A stretch of 64,000 bases of DNA from NCBI RefSeq assembly GCF_011603255.1, contig NZ_JAANCM010000012.1:1-64000 (forward strand), written 5' to 3'. Shown piece after piece: positions 52,047 to 61,176 of this stretch (position 1 is the stretch's first letter; every line of letters begins with the position of its first letter). Source of the DNA: Ferranicluibacter rubi (lineage in GTDB: Bacteria > Pseudomonadota > Alphaproteobacteria > Rhizobiales > Rhizobiaceae). The notes under the pieces were generated by a model. The model was not told where the DNA came from. It did not search any database and saw nothing but the letters and a program-made list of their open reading frames with translations. The position numbers and the translations under genes are program-made.

Positions 52047-52395
52047 CCCTAGGCAGAACCAAAGCGCAGTCGCGTTCTTCCGTTCGAGATCGGCTGCCGA
52101 TCCGGCCTATATTTCCACCTTCGTGTTCGCCGAAGCCTGTTGGGTCCTGAGCAGGAGCTATGGTTTCAAAAACCATGAGATCGCAACACTGTTTGAAGGC
52201 TTGATGGCCAGTCGCGAGATCGTTTTCGAGGATTCGGATGTCATAAAAGGCGTCTTTTCGTCAGATGAATTTGCGAAAATCGATATTGCGGACGTCCTCA
52301 TCGCAGGTTTTGCAAGGCAAGCCGGCTGCGAGAAAATCGTTACGTTTGACCGGAAGGCTGCCAGCCTCATCCCCGGAATGGAACTTCTCGCATGA
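51997..52395 (+). CDS. PIN-domain (VapC-type) ribonuclease toxin
   Basis: A 132-residue PIN nuclease starting with GTG, with GGAGG nine bases upstream. Conserved acidic residues are all present: [12 protein letters not shown] (Asp), FAEACWVL (Glu), [11 protein letters not shown] (Asp) and VTFDRKA (Asp). These bind magnesium and cleave RNA. It pairs with the overlapping AbrB-type antitoxin. Its TGA overlaps the ruvB ATG (ATGA at 52392-52395), so it is translationally coupled to ruvB. Confidence 0.87.
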   Translation: MIGIDTNVLLRFLMTDDPRQNQSAVAFFRSRSAADPAYISTFVFAEACWVLSRSYGFKNHEIATLFEGLMASREIVFEDSDVIKGVFSSDEFAKIDIADVLIAGFARQAGCEKIVTFDRKAASLIPGMELLA

Positions 52396-53432
52396 CAGAC
52401 GACACCCGCCTGATCTCTCCCGAAAAACGCGGGGAGGATCTCGATACCGCGCTTCGGCCACAGTCGCTGGACGAGTTTACCGGCCAGGCGGAGGCGCGTG
52501 CCAATCTGAAGGTGTTCATCGAGGCGGCGAAGCATCGCGGCGAGGCGCTGGATCACGTGCTGTTCGTCGGCCCGCCCGGCCTCGGCAAGACGACGCTCGC
52601 GCAGATCATGGCCAAGGAACTGGGCGTCAATTTCCGCTCGACCTCGGGCCCCGTCATCGCCAAGGCCGGCGATCTCGCAGCACTCCTGACCAACCTTGAG
52701 GAGCGCGACGTGCTCTTCATCGACGAAATCCACCGGCTGAACCCGGCGGTCGAGGAAATCCTCTACCCCGCCATGGAGGATTTCCAGCTCGACCTCATCA
52801 TCGGCGAGGGCCCGGCGGCGCGCTCCGTGAAGATCGACCTGTCGAAATTCACGCTGGTCGCCGCCACCACGCGGCTCGGCCTGCTCACCACGCCGCTGCG
52901 CGACCGTTTCGGCATTCCCGTGCGTCTCAGCTTCTACACGGTGGAGGAGTTGGAGCTGATCGTGCGGCGCGGTGCGCGGCTGATGGGGCTTGCCATTACG
53001 GACGATGGCGCGCGCGAGATCGCGCGCCGCGCGCGCGGAACGCCGCGTATCGCCGGGCGGCTTCTGCGCCGCGTGCGGGATTTCGCGCAGGTCGCCCGGG
53101 CCGAGGCGGTGACGCGGCAGATCGCCGATGAGGCGCTGACGCGTCTGCTCGTCGACAATATGGGCTTCGACCAGCTCGACACGCGCTACCTCACCATGAT
53201 CGCGCTCAATTTCGGCGGCGGTCCCGTCGGCATCGAGACCATCGCGGCGGGCTTGTCCGAGCCGCGCGATGCGATCGAGGATATCATCGAGCCCTATATG
53301 ATCCAGCAGGGCTTCATCCAGCGCACGCCGCGGGGCCGCGTGCTCACTGTCAATGCCTGGAAGCATCTCGGCCTCGTGCCGCCCAAGGATCTCGAAGCCT
53401 CGCAGTTCCGCCTGTTCCAGGAGGACGACTGA
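52392..53432 (+). CDS. ruvB: Holliday junction branch migration helicase RuvB
   Basis: A 346-residue AAA+ ATPase with [20 protein letters not shown], Walker [19 protein letters not shown], Walker [18 protein letters not shown]-like sensor 1 ([19 protein letters not shown]) and the arginine-finger/winged-helix C-terminus [17 protein letters not shown]. It drives branch migration with RuvA. Its start overlaps the PIN toxin stop. The next gene begins immediately after the stop codon (GTG at 53433). Confidence 0.97.
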   Translation: MTDDTRLISPEKRGEDLDTALRPQSLDEFTGQAEARANLKVFIEAAKHRGEALDHVLFVGPPGLGKTTLAQIMAKELGVNFRSTSGPVIAKAGDLAALLTNLEERDVLFIDEIHRLNPAVEEILYPAMEDFQLDLIIGEGPAARSVKIDLSKFTLVAATTRLGLLTTPLRDRFGIPVRLSFYTVEELELIVRRGARLMGLAITDDGAREIARRARGTPRIAGRLLRRVRDFAQVARAEAVTRQIADEALTRLLVDNMGFDQLDTRYLTMIALNFGGGPVGIETIAAGLSEPRDAIEDIIEPYMIQQGFIQRTPRGRVLTVNAWKHLGLVPPKDLEASQFRLFQEDD

Positions 53433-54299
53433 GTGCTCTCCCGGCGCGGGCTCCTGAAGACCTTCGGTGCGTTCGTGCTGGCGGCCTTGTCCACCGGCGC
53501 CTATGCGATCGGCATCGAGCCGCGCGGCCGTCCCCGTGTCGTCACGCACCGGATGACGCCGCCGGGCTGGCCGCAGGGTCTGAAGCTGCGGCTTGTGCTG
53601 GTCAGCGATATCCACGCCTGCGACCCCTATATGCCTGCGTCGCGGATCGCCGAGATCGCCCATCAGGCGAACGGGCTTAGCGGCGACATGATCCTGCTGC
53701 TCGGGGACTTTCTCTCGGGCATGCGGCTGGGCTCGCAGGTGCCACCGGAGGACTGGGGCGAGGCATTGCGCCCCTTGAGTGCGCCGCTCGGCGTTCACGC
53801 CATTCTCGGCAATCATGACTGGCTCGACGATCCCCAAGCCATGGAGACGGGCAGGCCGGGGATCGTCCAGGCCGTGCTCGATCGTCTCGGCGTGCCGCTC
53901 TACAGCAACCGGGCAGTGCGCCTCGAAAAGGACGGCCATGCTTTCTGGCTGGCTGGTCTTGCGGATCAACTCTTTCCGGCCACCGGGCTCGACGATCTTG
54001 CCGGCACGCTGGCAAGCGTGACGGATGACGCACCCGTTATCCTCATGGCGCACGAGCCGGATATTTTCCCCACTGTTCCCAAGCGTGTCGCGGTTACGCT
54101 GTCCGGCCATACGCATGGCGGGCAGATCCGGCTGTTCGGCTTTTCTCCCGTCGTGCCCTCGCGCTATGGCAGCCGCTATGCCTATGGGCATATCGTCGAG
54201 GACGGCCGGCATCTCGTCGTCTCCGGCGGGCTCGGCACGTCCATCCTTCCCGTCCGGCTCGGTTCGCCGCCGGAGATCACCGTCGTGGAGTTGGGCTGA
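53433..54299 (+). CDS. Metallophosphoesterase with twin-arginine signal
   Basis: A 288-residue protein. SRRGLLKTF at residues 3-11 followed by a hydrophobic stretch is a twin-arginine export motif. The calcineurin-like core has LVSDIHACDP, LLGDFLSG, ILGNHDWLDDP, LMAHEPDIF and LSGHTHGGQIRL, giving all metal ligands. It resembles YkuE/LpxG-type phosphoesterases; the substrate may be a lipid-linked phosphate. Start is a GTG abutting the ruvB TGA, with AGGAGG upstream, so it is part of the ruv operon. Confidence 0.86.
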   Translation: MLSRRGLLKTFGAFVLAALSTGAYAIGIEPRGRPRVVTHRMTPPGWPQGLKLRLVLVSDIHACDPYMPASRIAEIAHQANGLSGDMILLLGDFLSGMRLGSQVPPEDWGEALRPLSAPLGVHAILGNHDWLDDPQAMETGRPGIVQAVLDRLGVPLYSNRAVRLEKDGHAFWLAGLADQLFPATGLDDLAGTLASVTDDAPVILMAHEPDIFPTVPKRVAVTLSGHTHGGQIRLFGFSPVVPSRYGSRYAYGHIVEDGRHLVVSGGLGTSILPVRLGSPPEITVVELG

Positions 54300-54808
54300 T
54301 GAGCAAACGCAAGATGGTCCGGCTCGATTCCGGCAGCAAGCGTTTCAATTTCCGGATTGCCGGGCTCGGCTTTCGCGACGGGCACGTGCTCGTCCATCGG
54401 GCGGTGCATGAGGCGTTCTGGACCTTTCCCGGCGGTCGCGCCGAAATCGGCGAGACCTCGGAGGCGACGCTTCGCCGCGAGATGCAGGAGGAACTGGGCG
54501 TCGATGTCACCGTCGGGCGGCTGCTCTGGACAGTCGAGAATTTCTTCCACTACGAGGCGCGCGACTTTCACGAGATCGGTTTCTACTACCTCATGACCGT
54601 GCCCACGGTCTTTCCGTTCCACCCGACCGAGATCGTGCATCGCAACCGGGACGGCAAGAGCGATCTCGAGTTCAAATGGGTGCCGGCGACCGTCGCCGCA
54701 CTCCGGGCGCTCGACATCCCGCCTTACTTCATTGCCGAAGAGATCGAGACCTTGCCGGAGACCAGCCGGCACGTCGTCTGGCACGATGGCGATCTAGACC
54801 GCAACTGA
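54299..54808 (+). CDS. Nudix hydrolase
   Basis: A 169-residue hydrolase with the Nudix box GGRAEIGETSEATLRREMQE, continuing ELGV, which follows GX5EX7REUXEEXGU. It would hydrolyse a nucleoside diphosphate linked to another group. Its ATG shares the A of the preceding stop (TGATG), a tight operon link. The rest of the fold looks normal, with a beta-rich C-terminus (HEIGFYYLMTVPTVFPFHP). Substrate unknown. Confidence 0.88.
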   Translation: MSKRKMVRLDSGSKRFNFRIAGLGFRDGHVLVHRAVHEAFWTFPGGRAEIGETSEATLRREMQEELGVDVTVGRLLWTVENFFHYEARDFHEIGFYYLMTVPTVFPFHPTEIVHRNRDGKSDLEFKWVPATVAALRALDIPPYFIAEEIETLPETSRHVVWHDGDLDRN

Positions 54809-54872
54809 CGGAACCCGTTTCCCGCGCGCGCATTTCTTGAAGCGACCGACAGTCGCGTCAGAGGAGCGAGCG

Positions 54873-55088
54873 ATGAAGAAATTTACCAAGGGCACTACCG
54901 TTTCGTGGAAATGGGGGCAGGGTACTGCGGAAGGCAAGGTGGACGAGAGCTTCACCGAGGATGTCGAGCGCACGATCAAGGGCCATAAGATCAAGCGCAA
55001 GGCCTCGACCGACGAGCCGGCCTACCTGATCAGCCAGGAAGACGGCGCGCATGTGCTCAAAAGCCATTCGGAACTGAGCGCAAGCTGA
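54873..55088 (+). CDS. DUF2945 (Hva1/Tudor-like) small protein
   Basis: A 71-residue basic protein (MKKFTKGTTVSWKWGQGTAE, then GHKIKRKASTDEPAYLI and VLKSHSELS) matching the DUF2945 pattern, a small Tudor-like beta barrel. Function unknown; a role in nucleic-acid or stress contexts is guessed for this family. AGAGGAGCGAG precedes the ATG. The stop overlaps the ATG of the next gene (TGATG). Confidence 0.8.
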   Translation: MKKFTKGTTVSWKWGQGTAEGKVDESFTEDVERTIKGHKIKRKASTDEPAYLISQEDGAHVLKSHSELSAS

Positions 55089-55405
55089 TGGCCGGCGATC
55101 ATGTTCCCCCGGAGGCCGTCGCCAAAGCGGCCGAGAAAGGCCTCGAGCTTCGCGAGACATTCAAGCGCGGCGGCACCCAGATCGGCGTCGCCCGCGCCCG
55201 CGACCTGAAGAACCGCGTCAATCTCTCGGCCGATACGATCAAGCGCATGTCGAGCTACTTCTCCCGACACAAGGTCGACAAGCGCGCCAAGAATTTCGGC
55301 GACGACAGCGATCCGTCCGCCGGATACATCGCCTGGCTGCTCTGGGGCGGCGATGCCGGGCGGGATTGGGCGGAGAAGCAGAAGGGGAAGATGGGGAAAG
55401 AGTGA
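55088..55405 (+). CDS. Uncharacterised small protein linked to DUF2945
   Basis: A 105-residue hydrophilic protein. The C-terminal half (SSYFSRHKVDKRAKNFGDDS, then AGYIAWLLWGGDAGRDWAEK) has a conserved-looking SYFxRHxVDK and AWLLWGGDAG pattern. I remember such a block from phage and rhizobial proteins but cannot name it. The N-terminal half is a helical, charged segment. No catalytic motif seen. Translationally coupled to the DUF2945 gene by TGATG, so the two products probably work together. Confidence 0.65.
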   Translation: MAGDHVPPEAVAKAAEKGLELRETFKRGGTQIGVARARDLKNRVNLSADTIKRMSSYFSRHKVDKRAKNFGDDSDPSAGYIAWLLWGGDAGRDWAEKQKGKMGKE

Positions 55406-55470
55406 GTGGTGAGCCGTAAGCAGTAAGCCGTAAGCCGTGAGGAGGACTTCGGCAGTCGGCAGTCGGGCTC

Positions 55471-56370
55471 TTACCGGTCGGACATAAGGCGTTCTGCAAG
55501 CGCTGCGATGTCGGCGCGGAAGCGGGCGTTCCTGCCAGGGTGCCAGCCGAGCGAACGCAGGCGGGCCGTGTCCATTCGGCTGAAGAGGCTTTTGTTGAGC
55601 GGCTCGGGAAGGGGATGGATGCAGGCCGTGGCCTGCTGGAGTTCCGAGAGGACGTCGTGGTGGCTCGTCAGGAGGTCGGAGGCGTTGAAGGCTCTGTTAC
55701 CGACGAGGGCTGCATCGGCGGTCAGCAGCAGGAGAACGGCGGCGGCGAGATCGTCGCCATGCACCTCGGTCCCCACCCGATCCTCCATCGGCCGGCCGGC
55801 GATGTAATCGCGCGCCAGCATTTCCCACTTGTGCGGCAGGCCGGGGAGCAGGCCGTAGACGCCGGTTGAGCGAAGGATTGCGGTGACGAAGTTATCCGAA
55901 TGAAGCGCCGCGAGCGCCTGTTCCGCGTCCCATTTGACGATGCCGTAAAGGCTCTCCGGTGCAGGCTCCATATCCTCGCTCAGGAGGACTCCCGCCGGTT
56001 GGCGACCGTAGACGGCGCGGCTCGACAGGAAGACGCAGCGCCGGGCGTCGGCCTGCTTCGCGGCCTCGAACAGCCGCAATGAGCCACCGACATTGGCGCG
56101 CCGAAAACCATCAGGGTCGTCCCCCTCGCCACCGCGATATCGGCCGGGCACATGCTGAAAGGCAGCGTGGACGAAGGCGTCGCATCCATCGAAGGCGGGG
56201 AGGGGCGCGGTGGGGTCCAGCGAGAGGAGCGTGGTCTCGACAGGCTGCGAAAAGGGCAGGGCGGTGGTTACATCTCTGACGCCGGCCACCACTTCATGAC
56301 CCTGCGCCAGCAAATGCTCCACCACGAACCGCCCGACGATGCCTGTCGCGCCCGAGACCAGTACCCGCAT
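55471..56370 (-). CDS. sqdC: Epimerase/reductase-type SDR, SqdC of sulfolipid synthesis
   Basis: A 299-residue NAD(P)-dependent short-chain-like protein. It starts RVLVSGATGIVGRFVVEHLL (GxxGxxG), has VFLSSRAVYGRQPAG and YGIVK (Tyr/Lys pair of the YxxxK type, residues about 142-146). It overlaps the sqdD stop by one base (56370). The order sqdB-sqdD-sqdC is that of the Rhodobacter/rhizobial sulfoquinovosyl diacylglycerol operon. SqdC is needed for normal SQDG, but its exact reaction is unclear. Assignment rests on position as well as fold. Confidence 0.78.
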   Translation of the reverse strand: MRVLVSGATGIVGRFVVEHLLAQGHEVVAGVRDVTTALPFSQPVETTLLSLDPTAPLPAFDGCDAFVHAAFQHVPGRYRGGEGDDPDGFRRANVGGSLRLFEAAKQADARRCVFLSSRAVYGRQPAGVLLSEDMEPAPESLYGIVKWDAEQALAALHSDNFVTAILRSTGVYGLLPGLPHKWEMLARDYIAGRPMEDRVGTEVHGDDLAAAVLLLLTADAALVGNRAFNASDLLTSHHDVLSELQQATACIHPLPEPLNKSLFSRMDTARLRSLGWHPGRNARFRADIAALAERLMSDR

Positions 56371-57203
56371 CAGCCGTCTCGTTCATTGGAGGGAGGACCG
56401 GCAAGGCTCGCGATATCGGGAACATCGGAGCCGTCGTGGAAGGCATGCCAGAGGTCGATCAGCGGTTTCAGCGCCTCCGCCTTCGGGTGATCCGTCTCCC
56501 ACGGCTTTTCATACTGGTAGTGCAGCACGCCGATGGAGGACCAGTCCCACAAAGCCGGCAGCGCAAACCAGACATATTGCAGCATGTTCATCGTCACCGG
56601 CAGGCCGTGCCAGTCGGGAAAGAAGGCCTGCAGAAAACTCTGGTCGGTGCGGGGCCAGAAGGCGTCCGGCGCATCCAGCCTTTGCAGCATCGCCTGGAAC
56701 GTCTCGTCGGACGGCTTCGCCACGAAGACGCCGGAGTTCAGCCGGTGGAAATCGGCAAGGCTTTCATAGACGTTCGGTGCAGCCGAGAATTCCGGATAGG
56801 CAAAGAGCTTGTCGATGTTCTTCAGTACCAGCGTATCCGCATCGATGAAAATGCAGCGCTCGTACTGCGTCAACTGCCAAAGCCGCAGCTTGCAGAAATT
56901 GTCGAGCGGCGAATGGAAAGCGGGCTTGCGCCCTTTGGTGAAGGGCGCTGCAGCATGCACGTTGCGCCGCGCATGCCGTTCGTTGAAGGCGTCGGATAGC
57001 GGCAGCAGATCGGTCTCGACCAGCCGCACGCCGAATTCGGCCAGCGGCGCGAGCGCGTCTATCGCAACGGCCGGCGTATGGAGAACCACGATATCGGCCG
57101 CCGTGCCGGTGCGGCGGATCGAGCGGCAGAGCGCTTTCGCGCCCATCGCATAATTCGCATTGGTCACCAGCGTGACGAAGGCGTGTTTGCTGCCCCCGCT
57201 CAT
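56370..57203 (-). CDS. sqdD: Glycosyltransferase family 8, SqdD of sulfolipid synthesis
   Basis: A 277-residue glycogenin-like transferase. It has AFVTLVTNANYAMGAKALCR at the start, the DxD metal motif in CIFIDADTLVLKNIDKLFAY, NSGVFVAKPSDETFQAML and TDQSFLQAFF. In Rhodobacter SqdD is predicted to transfer sulfoquinovose to diacylglycerol. Its ATG overlaps the sqdB stop by ATGA and its stop overlaps the sqdC start, giving a fully coupled operon. Confidence 0.85.
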   Translation of the reverse strand: MSGGSKHAFVTLVTNANYAMGAKALCRSIRRTGTAADIVVLHTPAVAIDALAPLAEFGVRLVETDLLPLSDAFNERHARRNVHAAAPFTKGRKPAFHSPLDNFCKLRLWQLTQYERCIFIDADTLVLKNIDKLFAYPEFSAAPNVYESLADFHRLNSGVFVAKPSDETFQAMLQRLDAPDAFWPRTDQSFLQAFFPDWHGLPVTMNMLQYVWFALPALWDWSSIGVLHYQYEKPWETDHPKAEALKPLIDLWHAFHDGSDVPDIASLAGPPSNERDG

Positions 57204-58420
57204 GAAACGGATTTCAGCCGGCGCCCTTCCGGATCGTGGACGATCTTTGCGGCGATGTCTTTCGTCCAGGCGGAAACGGCGGGAACGCGGCTGCGATCGA
57301 CGCGATAGCTGTATTTCTTCGCCACATCGACGATCTCCGACAGCAAGCCGTCCTTCAGCTTCGTCGGGGAAAGGCCGAGGTCGAGGAACTTGTCGTTCTT
57401 CACCACCAGTTCGTTCTCCGGCGCTTCCTTGCGCGGGTTCGGCAGCCAGGCGATTTCGGCGCCGGTCATGTCGCCGATCATCCGGGCGAGGTCACGCACC
57501 CGGTGCGTCTCGGTCATCTGGTTGAAGATCTCGACGCGCGATCCCCGCGCCGGTGGGTTCTTCAGCGCCAGCTCGATGCAGCGCACGGAGTCCTGAATGT
57601 GGATGAAGGCGCGGGTCTGCCCGCCGGTGCCGTGCACGGTCAGGGGATAGCCGATGGCGGCTTGGATGAGGAAGCGGTTCAGCACGGTGCCGTAGTCGCC
57701 GTCATAGTCGAAGCGGTTGACCAGCTGCTCATGGCGGCGGGTCTGTGCGGTGTGGGTGCCCCAGACGATGCCCTGATGCAGGTCGGTGATGCGCAGTGCG
57801 TCGTTCTTGGCGTAGAACTGGAACAGCAGCTGATCCAGGCACTTGGTCATATGGTAGATCGAGCCGGGGTTCGCCGGATAAAGAATGTCCTGGCTCACCG
57901 TTTCCCCGCTCTCGGTGGTGATGCCGACCGGCAGGTAGCCTTCGGGAATGGCGGCACCGACGGTCGAATAGCCGTAGACGCCCATGGTGCCCAGATGCAC
58001 CAGATGCGCGTCGAGGTTCAGCTCCACCAGCGCGTTCAGCAGGTTGTGCGTCGCGGACACGTTGTTGTTGACGGTGTAGTTCTTGTGCCGGTCGCTCTTC
58101 ATCGAGTAGGGCGCGGCGCGCTGTTCGGCGAAGTGGATGACGGCGTCCGGGCGATGCTCGCCCAGCCAATTCTTCAGAAGCTCGTAGTCGCGCCCGAGGT
58201 CGATCAGGTTGAAATGGATGCGGCGCCCGGTCTCGGCATGCCAGATGCGCGTGCGCTCCTGGATCGAGTCCATCGGGGTGAGCGATTGCACGCCGAGTTC
58301 GGTGTCGATCCATCGGCGGGAGAGATTGTCGAGGATATGGACGTCATGGCCCACTTCCGAAAGGTGCAGGGCCGTCGGCCAGCCGATGAACCCGTCTCCG
58401 CCCATCACTGCAATCTTCAT
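57200..58420 (-). CDS. sqdB: UDP-sulfoquinovose synthase
   Basis: A 406-residue extended SDR enzyme. It has KIAVMGGDGFIGWPTALHLS, the family tag LDNLSRRWIDTELGVQSLTP, IHFAEQRAAPYSM, GTMGVYGYS and YHMTKCLDQLLFQFYAKND, with the catalytic YxxxK in YHMTK. The VVWG-like GIVWGTHTAQT segment is also typical. It makes UDP-sulfoquinovose from UDP-glucose and sulfite, the first committed step to the plant-like sulfolipid SQDG, often used to spare phosphorus. First gene of sqdBDC. Divergent from ybgC. Confidence 0.95.
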   Translation of the reverse strand: MKIAVMGGDGFIGWPTALHLSEVGHDVHILDNLSRRWIDTELGVQSLTPMDSIQERTRIWHAETGRRIHFNLIDLGRDYELLKNWLGEHRPDAVIHFAEQRAAPYSMKSDRHKNYTVNNNVSATHNLLNALVELNLDAHLVHLGTMGVYGYSTVGAAIPEGYLPVGITTESGETVSQDILYPANPGSIYHMTKCLDQLLFQFYAKNDALRITDLHQGIVWGTHTAQTRRHEQLVNRFDYDGDYGTVLNRFLIQAAIGYPLTVHGTGGQTRAFIHIQDSVRCIELALKNPPARGSRVEIFNQMTETHRVRDLARMIGDMTGAEIAWLPNPRKEAPENELVVKNDKFLDLGLSPTKLKDGLLSEIVDVAKKYSYRVDRSRVPAVSAWTKDIAAKIVHDPEGRRLKSVS

Positions 58421-58563
58421 GACGTCGCCTCCTGGAGAGAATGTCGGTCGGCGGCACCCGCGTCCCGAACGAATTTTGCGCCTTCACCGCTGTAATTAGA
58501 AATCATGACAGTTGTTCAATGCTTGTCGCGATGCGTTCTTTGCGCCACAACGAGCTCGCAAGG

Positions 58564-59025
58564 ATGATGACGGCGGCAAAGAGGCGGCAGGACGTGGATT
58601 TCTCGATTGCGGGTCGGCTCGGCGACGACGGGCATCTGCTCCACCAGCGGGTCTATTACGAAGACACGGATTTCTCCGGCCTCGTCTATCACGCCCGCTA
58701 CCTGCATTTCCTCGAGCGCGGCCGCACGGATTACCTGCGCTGCCTCGGCGTCGAGCAGCGGGCGCTGCTGACGGCCGATGCCGAGGGCCTCGTCTTCGTT
58801 GTCCACCGCATGGAGATCGACTTTCGCCTGCCGGCCCGCATGGACGATATCCTCGACATCCGCACCGTGACGGAAAAAGCCGGCGGCGCGAAGATGGTGC
58901 TGCAACAGCAGATCCTCAGCAGCGATCGCCTGCTGATCGCCGCGAAGGTCATCATCGCCGTCATCAATGCCGCCGGGCGTCCGCGACGCCTGCCGGAAGC
59001 GCTGGCCGCGAAATTCCTGGGCTGA
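58564..59025 (+). CDS. ybgC: Tol-Pal-associated acyl-CoA thioesterase YbgC
   Basis: About 153 residues of the hot-dog fold. HQRVYYEDTDFSGLVYHARY (catalytic Asp region), LHFLERGRTDYLRCLG and VVHRMEIDFRLPARMDD match YbgC/4HBT thioesterases. It precedes tol genes in many proteobacteria and acts on short acyl-CoA or acyl-carrier substrates at the inner membrane. Start uncertain: paired ATGs at 58564 and 58567 sit right after AAGG, and an upstream ATG exists at 58531. A glycosyltransferase gene separates it from tolQ. Confidence 0.92.
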   Translation: MMTAAKRRQDVDFSIAGRLGDDGHLLHQRVYYEDTDFSGLVYHARYLHFLERGRTDYLRCLGVEQRALLTADAEGLVFVVHRMEIDFRLPARMDDILDIRTVTEKAGGAKMVLQQQILSSDRLLIAAKVIIAVINAAGRPRRLPEALAAKFLG

Positions 59026-59107
59026 GGCAACCCATCCTCGCGGGCGTGCAGCCTGCTAACCGAAGTTTCATTCCCGGATGCTACAGCAAGGGCGATAGGG
59101 GATGTCC

Positions 59108-60142
59108 ATGAAGATTGCCGTCAACGCCCGGGTCACGAAATTCGCCATGGGTGGCCAGCAGCGGGTTGCCGCCGAGATCGCCACGCGGCTGGGGCCGATG
59201 ACGGAAATCGTGCCGGATCGCCCGCTCGGCGGCATGAAGGCGCATGCCTGGGAGCAATTCGTGCTGCCGGTTCGCGCCCGTGGCTATCTCCTCTGGTCGC
59301 CCTCGGCCACCGGGCCCGTCGCCATGGGAAACCAGGTCGTCACCCTCCACGACGTCGCCTTTCTGGATGTGCCCGAATTCTTCTCCCGGTCGTTCACGGC
59401 TTTCTACAAGGCGCTGCTGCCGGTGCTGGTGAAGCGCGTGGCGCGGGTCGTCACGGTGTCGGAGTTCTCGCGCCAGCGGATCGCGGCCACGCTTCCGATC
59501 GATGAAAGCCGGATCGACGTCATCCCGAACGGCGTCAGCCGCCATTTCCGCCCCTACCAGCCGCACGAAATCGCGGCCACCCGAGCAGCCCTCGACCTGC
59601 CCGAACGATACCTGCTGCTGCAGGCGACCGCCGACCGGCGCAAGAATCTGGCAGCCACGTTGCGCGCCTGGGCCATCGCGCAGCGTGCGCTTGATCCGGA
59701 TATCGCGCTCGTCGTCTCCGGCAATCTCGGGCGCGCGCATGTCTTCGGCGATGTCGCGGCCCTTCCCGACGTGCCGCGCACGAAGTTGATCGGCTATGTC
59801 GACGAGGCGCATATGGGGCCGCTGATGGCGGGTGCGCAGGCATTTCTGTTTCCCTCGCTCTACGAGGGTTTCGGCCTGCCGATCGTCGAGGCCATGGCCT
59901 GCAACACGCCGGTGCTGACGGCGTCGGCAACGGCCACGGGCGAAATCGCCGGCAACGCGGCCATGCTGGTCGATGCCACGTCCGACGCCGCGATCGCGGA
60001 CGGCATCGTGGCGCTGATGCGTGACGAGGCTCTGCGGACGCGGCTCGCGGCAGACGGCCTCCTGCGCGCCCGCGATTTCTCCTGGGACAGCGCCACTGAC
60101 CAATACCGCACGCTCTTCCGCTCGCTGGGTGCGGATATCTGA
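59108..60142 (+). CDS. Glycosyltransferase group 1 (GT4)
   Basis: A 344-residue GT-B enzyme. It opens MKIAVNARVTKFAMGGQQRV (substrate loop GGxxR), then VVTVSEFSRQRIA, VIPNGVSRHFRP, GYVDEAHMGPLMAGAQAFLF and the EX7E-type motif PSLYEGFGLPIVEAMACNTP. It should transfer a nucleotide-activated sugar to an envelope acceptor. The ATG at 59108 has AGGGG six bases upstream; the ATG at 59102 has no spacing. It lies between ybgC and tolQ, an unusual place, suggesting a link to envelope maintenance. Confidence 0.9.
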   Translation: MKIAVNARVTKFAMGGQQRVAAEIATRLGPMTEIVPDRPLGGMKAHAWEQFVLPVRARGYLLWSPSATGPVAMGNQVVTLHDVAFLDVPEFFSRSFTAFYKALLPVLVKRVARVVTVSEFSRQRIAATLPIDESRIDVIPNGVSRHFRPYQPHEIAATRAALDLPERYLLLQATADRRKNLAATLRAWAIAQRALDPDIALVVSGNLGRAHVFGDVAALPDVPRTKLIGYVDEAHMGPLMAGAQAFLFPSLYEGFGLPIVEAMACNTPVLTASATATGEIAGNAAMLVDATSDAAIADGIVALMRDEALRTRLAADGLLRARDFSWDSATDQYRTLFRSLGADI

Positions 60143-60432
60143 CGGTCTTGCCGGACACGCGACCGCGCTTTCACGCGGGTTGCAAGCGGCAGACGCTCGC
60201 GTGGTAACACTCCCTTAACCATAATGATGTCTTATCGAGCCACGGGATTTTGTGCAGTGCACGTCATCCTTTGACCAAGATTACGCGGGAAAGGTTTGCC
60301 CGAAGCTTGGATTGCACGTGTGCGATCGGCGGCGGGCTGCCGGGGCGAACTTGATAACAATGACGTTTGAGCGACCTGGCGTCGAGCATGTGATGGCTCT
60401 TGCCGGGCGTCCGGATTCGGGGATTTGATAGC

Positions 60433-61152
60433 ATGGAACAGGCTGGATTGGCCGCTGTGACCACGGACGTGACGTTGTGGTCTCTTTTCATGGAGGCCGG
60501 TTTCGTCGTGAAGCTGGTCATGCTCGGGCTCATGGCCGCATCGGTCTGGACCTGGGCCATCGTGGTCGACAAGACCATTCGCTATGCCCGTATCCGTCGC
60601 CAACTCGATAGTTTCGAGCAGGTGTTCTGGTCGGGCCAGTCGCTGGAAGAGCTCTACCGCACCCTGTCCGACCGCCAGACCTCCGGCATGGGCGCGATCT
60701 TCGTGTCGGCCATGCGCGAGTGGAAGAAGAGCTTCGAACGCGGCGCACGGTCGCCGATCGGCCTGCAGATGCGCATCGACCGCGCCATGGACGTGACGCT
60801 GTCGCGCGAATCCGAAGCGCTGGAAGCCCGGCTCGGCTCGCTCGCCACCATCGGTTCGGCCGGTCCGTTCGTCGGCCTCTTCGGTACGGTCATCGGCATC
60901 ATGACCTCGTTCCAGGCCATCGCCGGTTCGAAATCCACCAATCTCGCGGTCGTGGCGCCGGGTATCGCTGAAGCGCTGCTCGCCACCGCCATCGGCCTGC
61001 TTGCCGCTATTCCCGCGGTTATCGCCTACAACAAGTTCACGGCGGATGCGGGCAAGATCAATTCCCGCATGGAAGGCTTTGCCGACGAGTTCTCCGCGAT
61101 CCTGTCGCGCCAGATCGACGAAAAGCTGCAGCCGCGCCAGGCGGCGCAATAA
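60433..61152 (+). CDS. tolQ: Tol-Pal system proton channel TolQ
   Basis: A 239-residue inner-membrane protein with three transmembrane segments (about 27-47, 134-156, 168-190). The family core is [20 protein letters not shown] and [20 protein letters not shown]. It forms the proton channel with TolR that energises TolA during envelope constriction. The ATG at 60433 has GGGGATTT upstream. First gene of tolQRAB. Confidence 0.96.
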   Translation: MEQAGLAAVTTDVTLWSLFMEAGFVVKLVMLGLMAASVWTWAIVVDKTIRYARIRRQLDSFEQVFWSGQSLEELYRTLSDRQTSGMGAIFVSAMREWKKSFERGARSPIGLQMRIDRAMDVTLSRESEALEARLGSLATIGSAGPFVGLFGTVIGIMTSFQAIAGSKSTNLAVVAPGIAEALLATAIGLLAAIPAVIAYNKFTADAGKINSRMEGFADEFSAILSRQIDEKLQPRQAAQ

Positions 61153-61176
61153 AGAACACTGACGGAGACCTCGACG

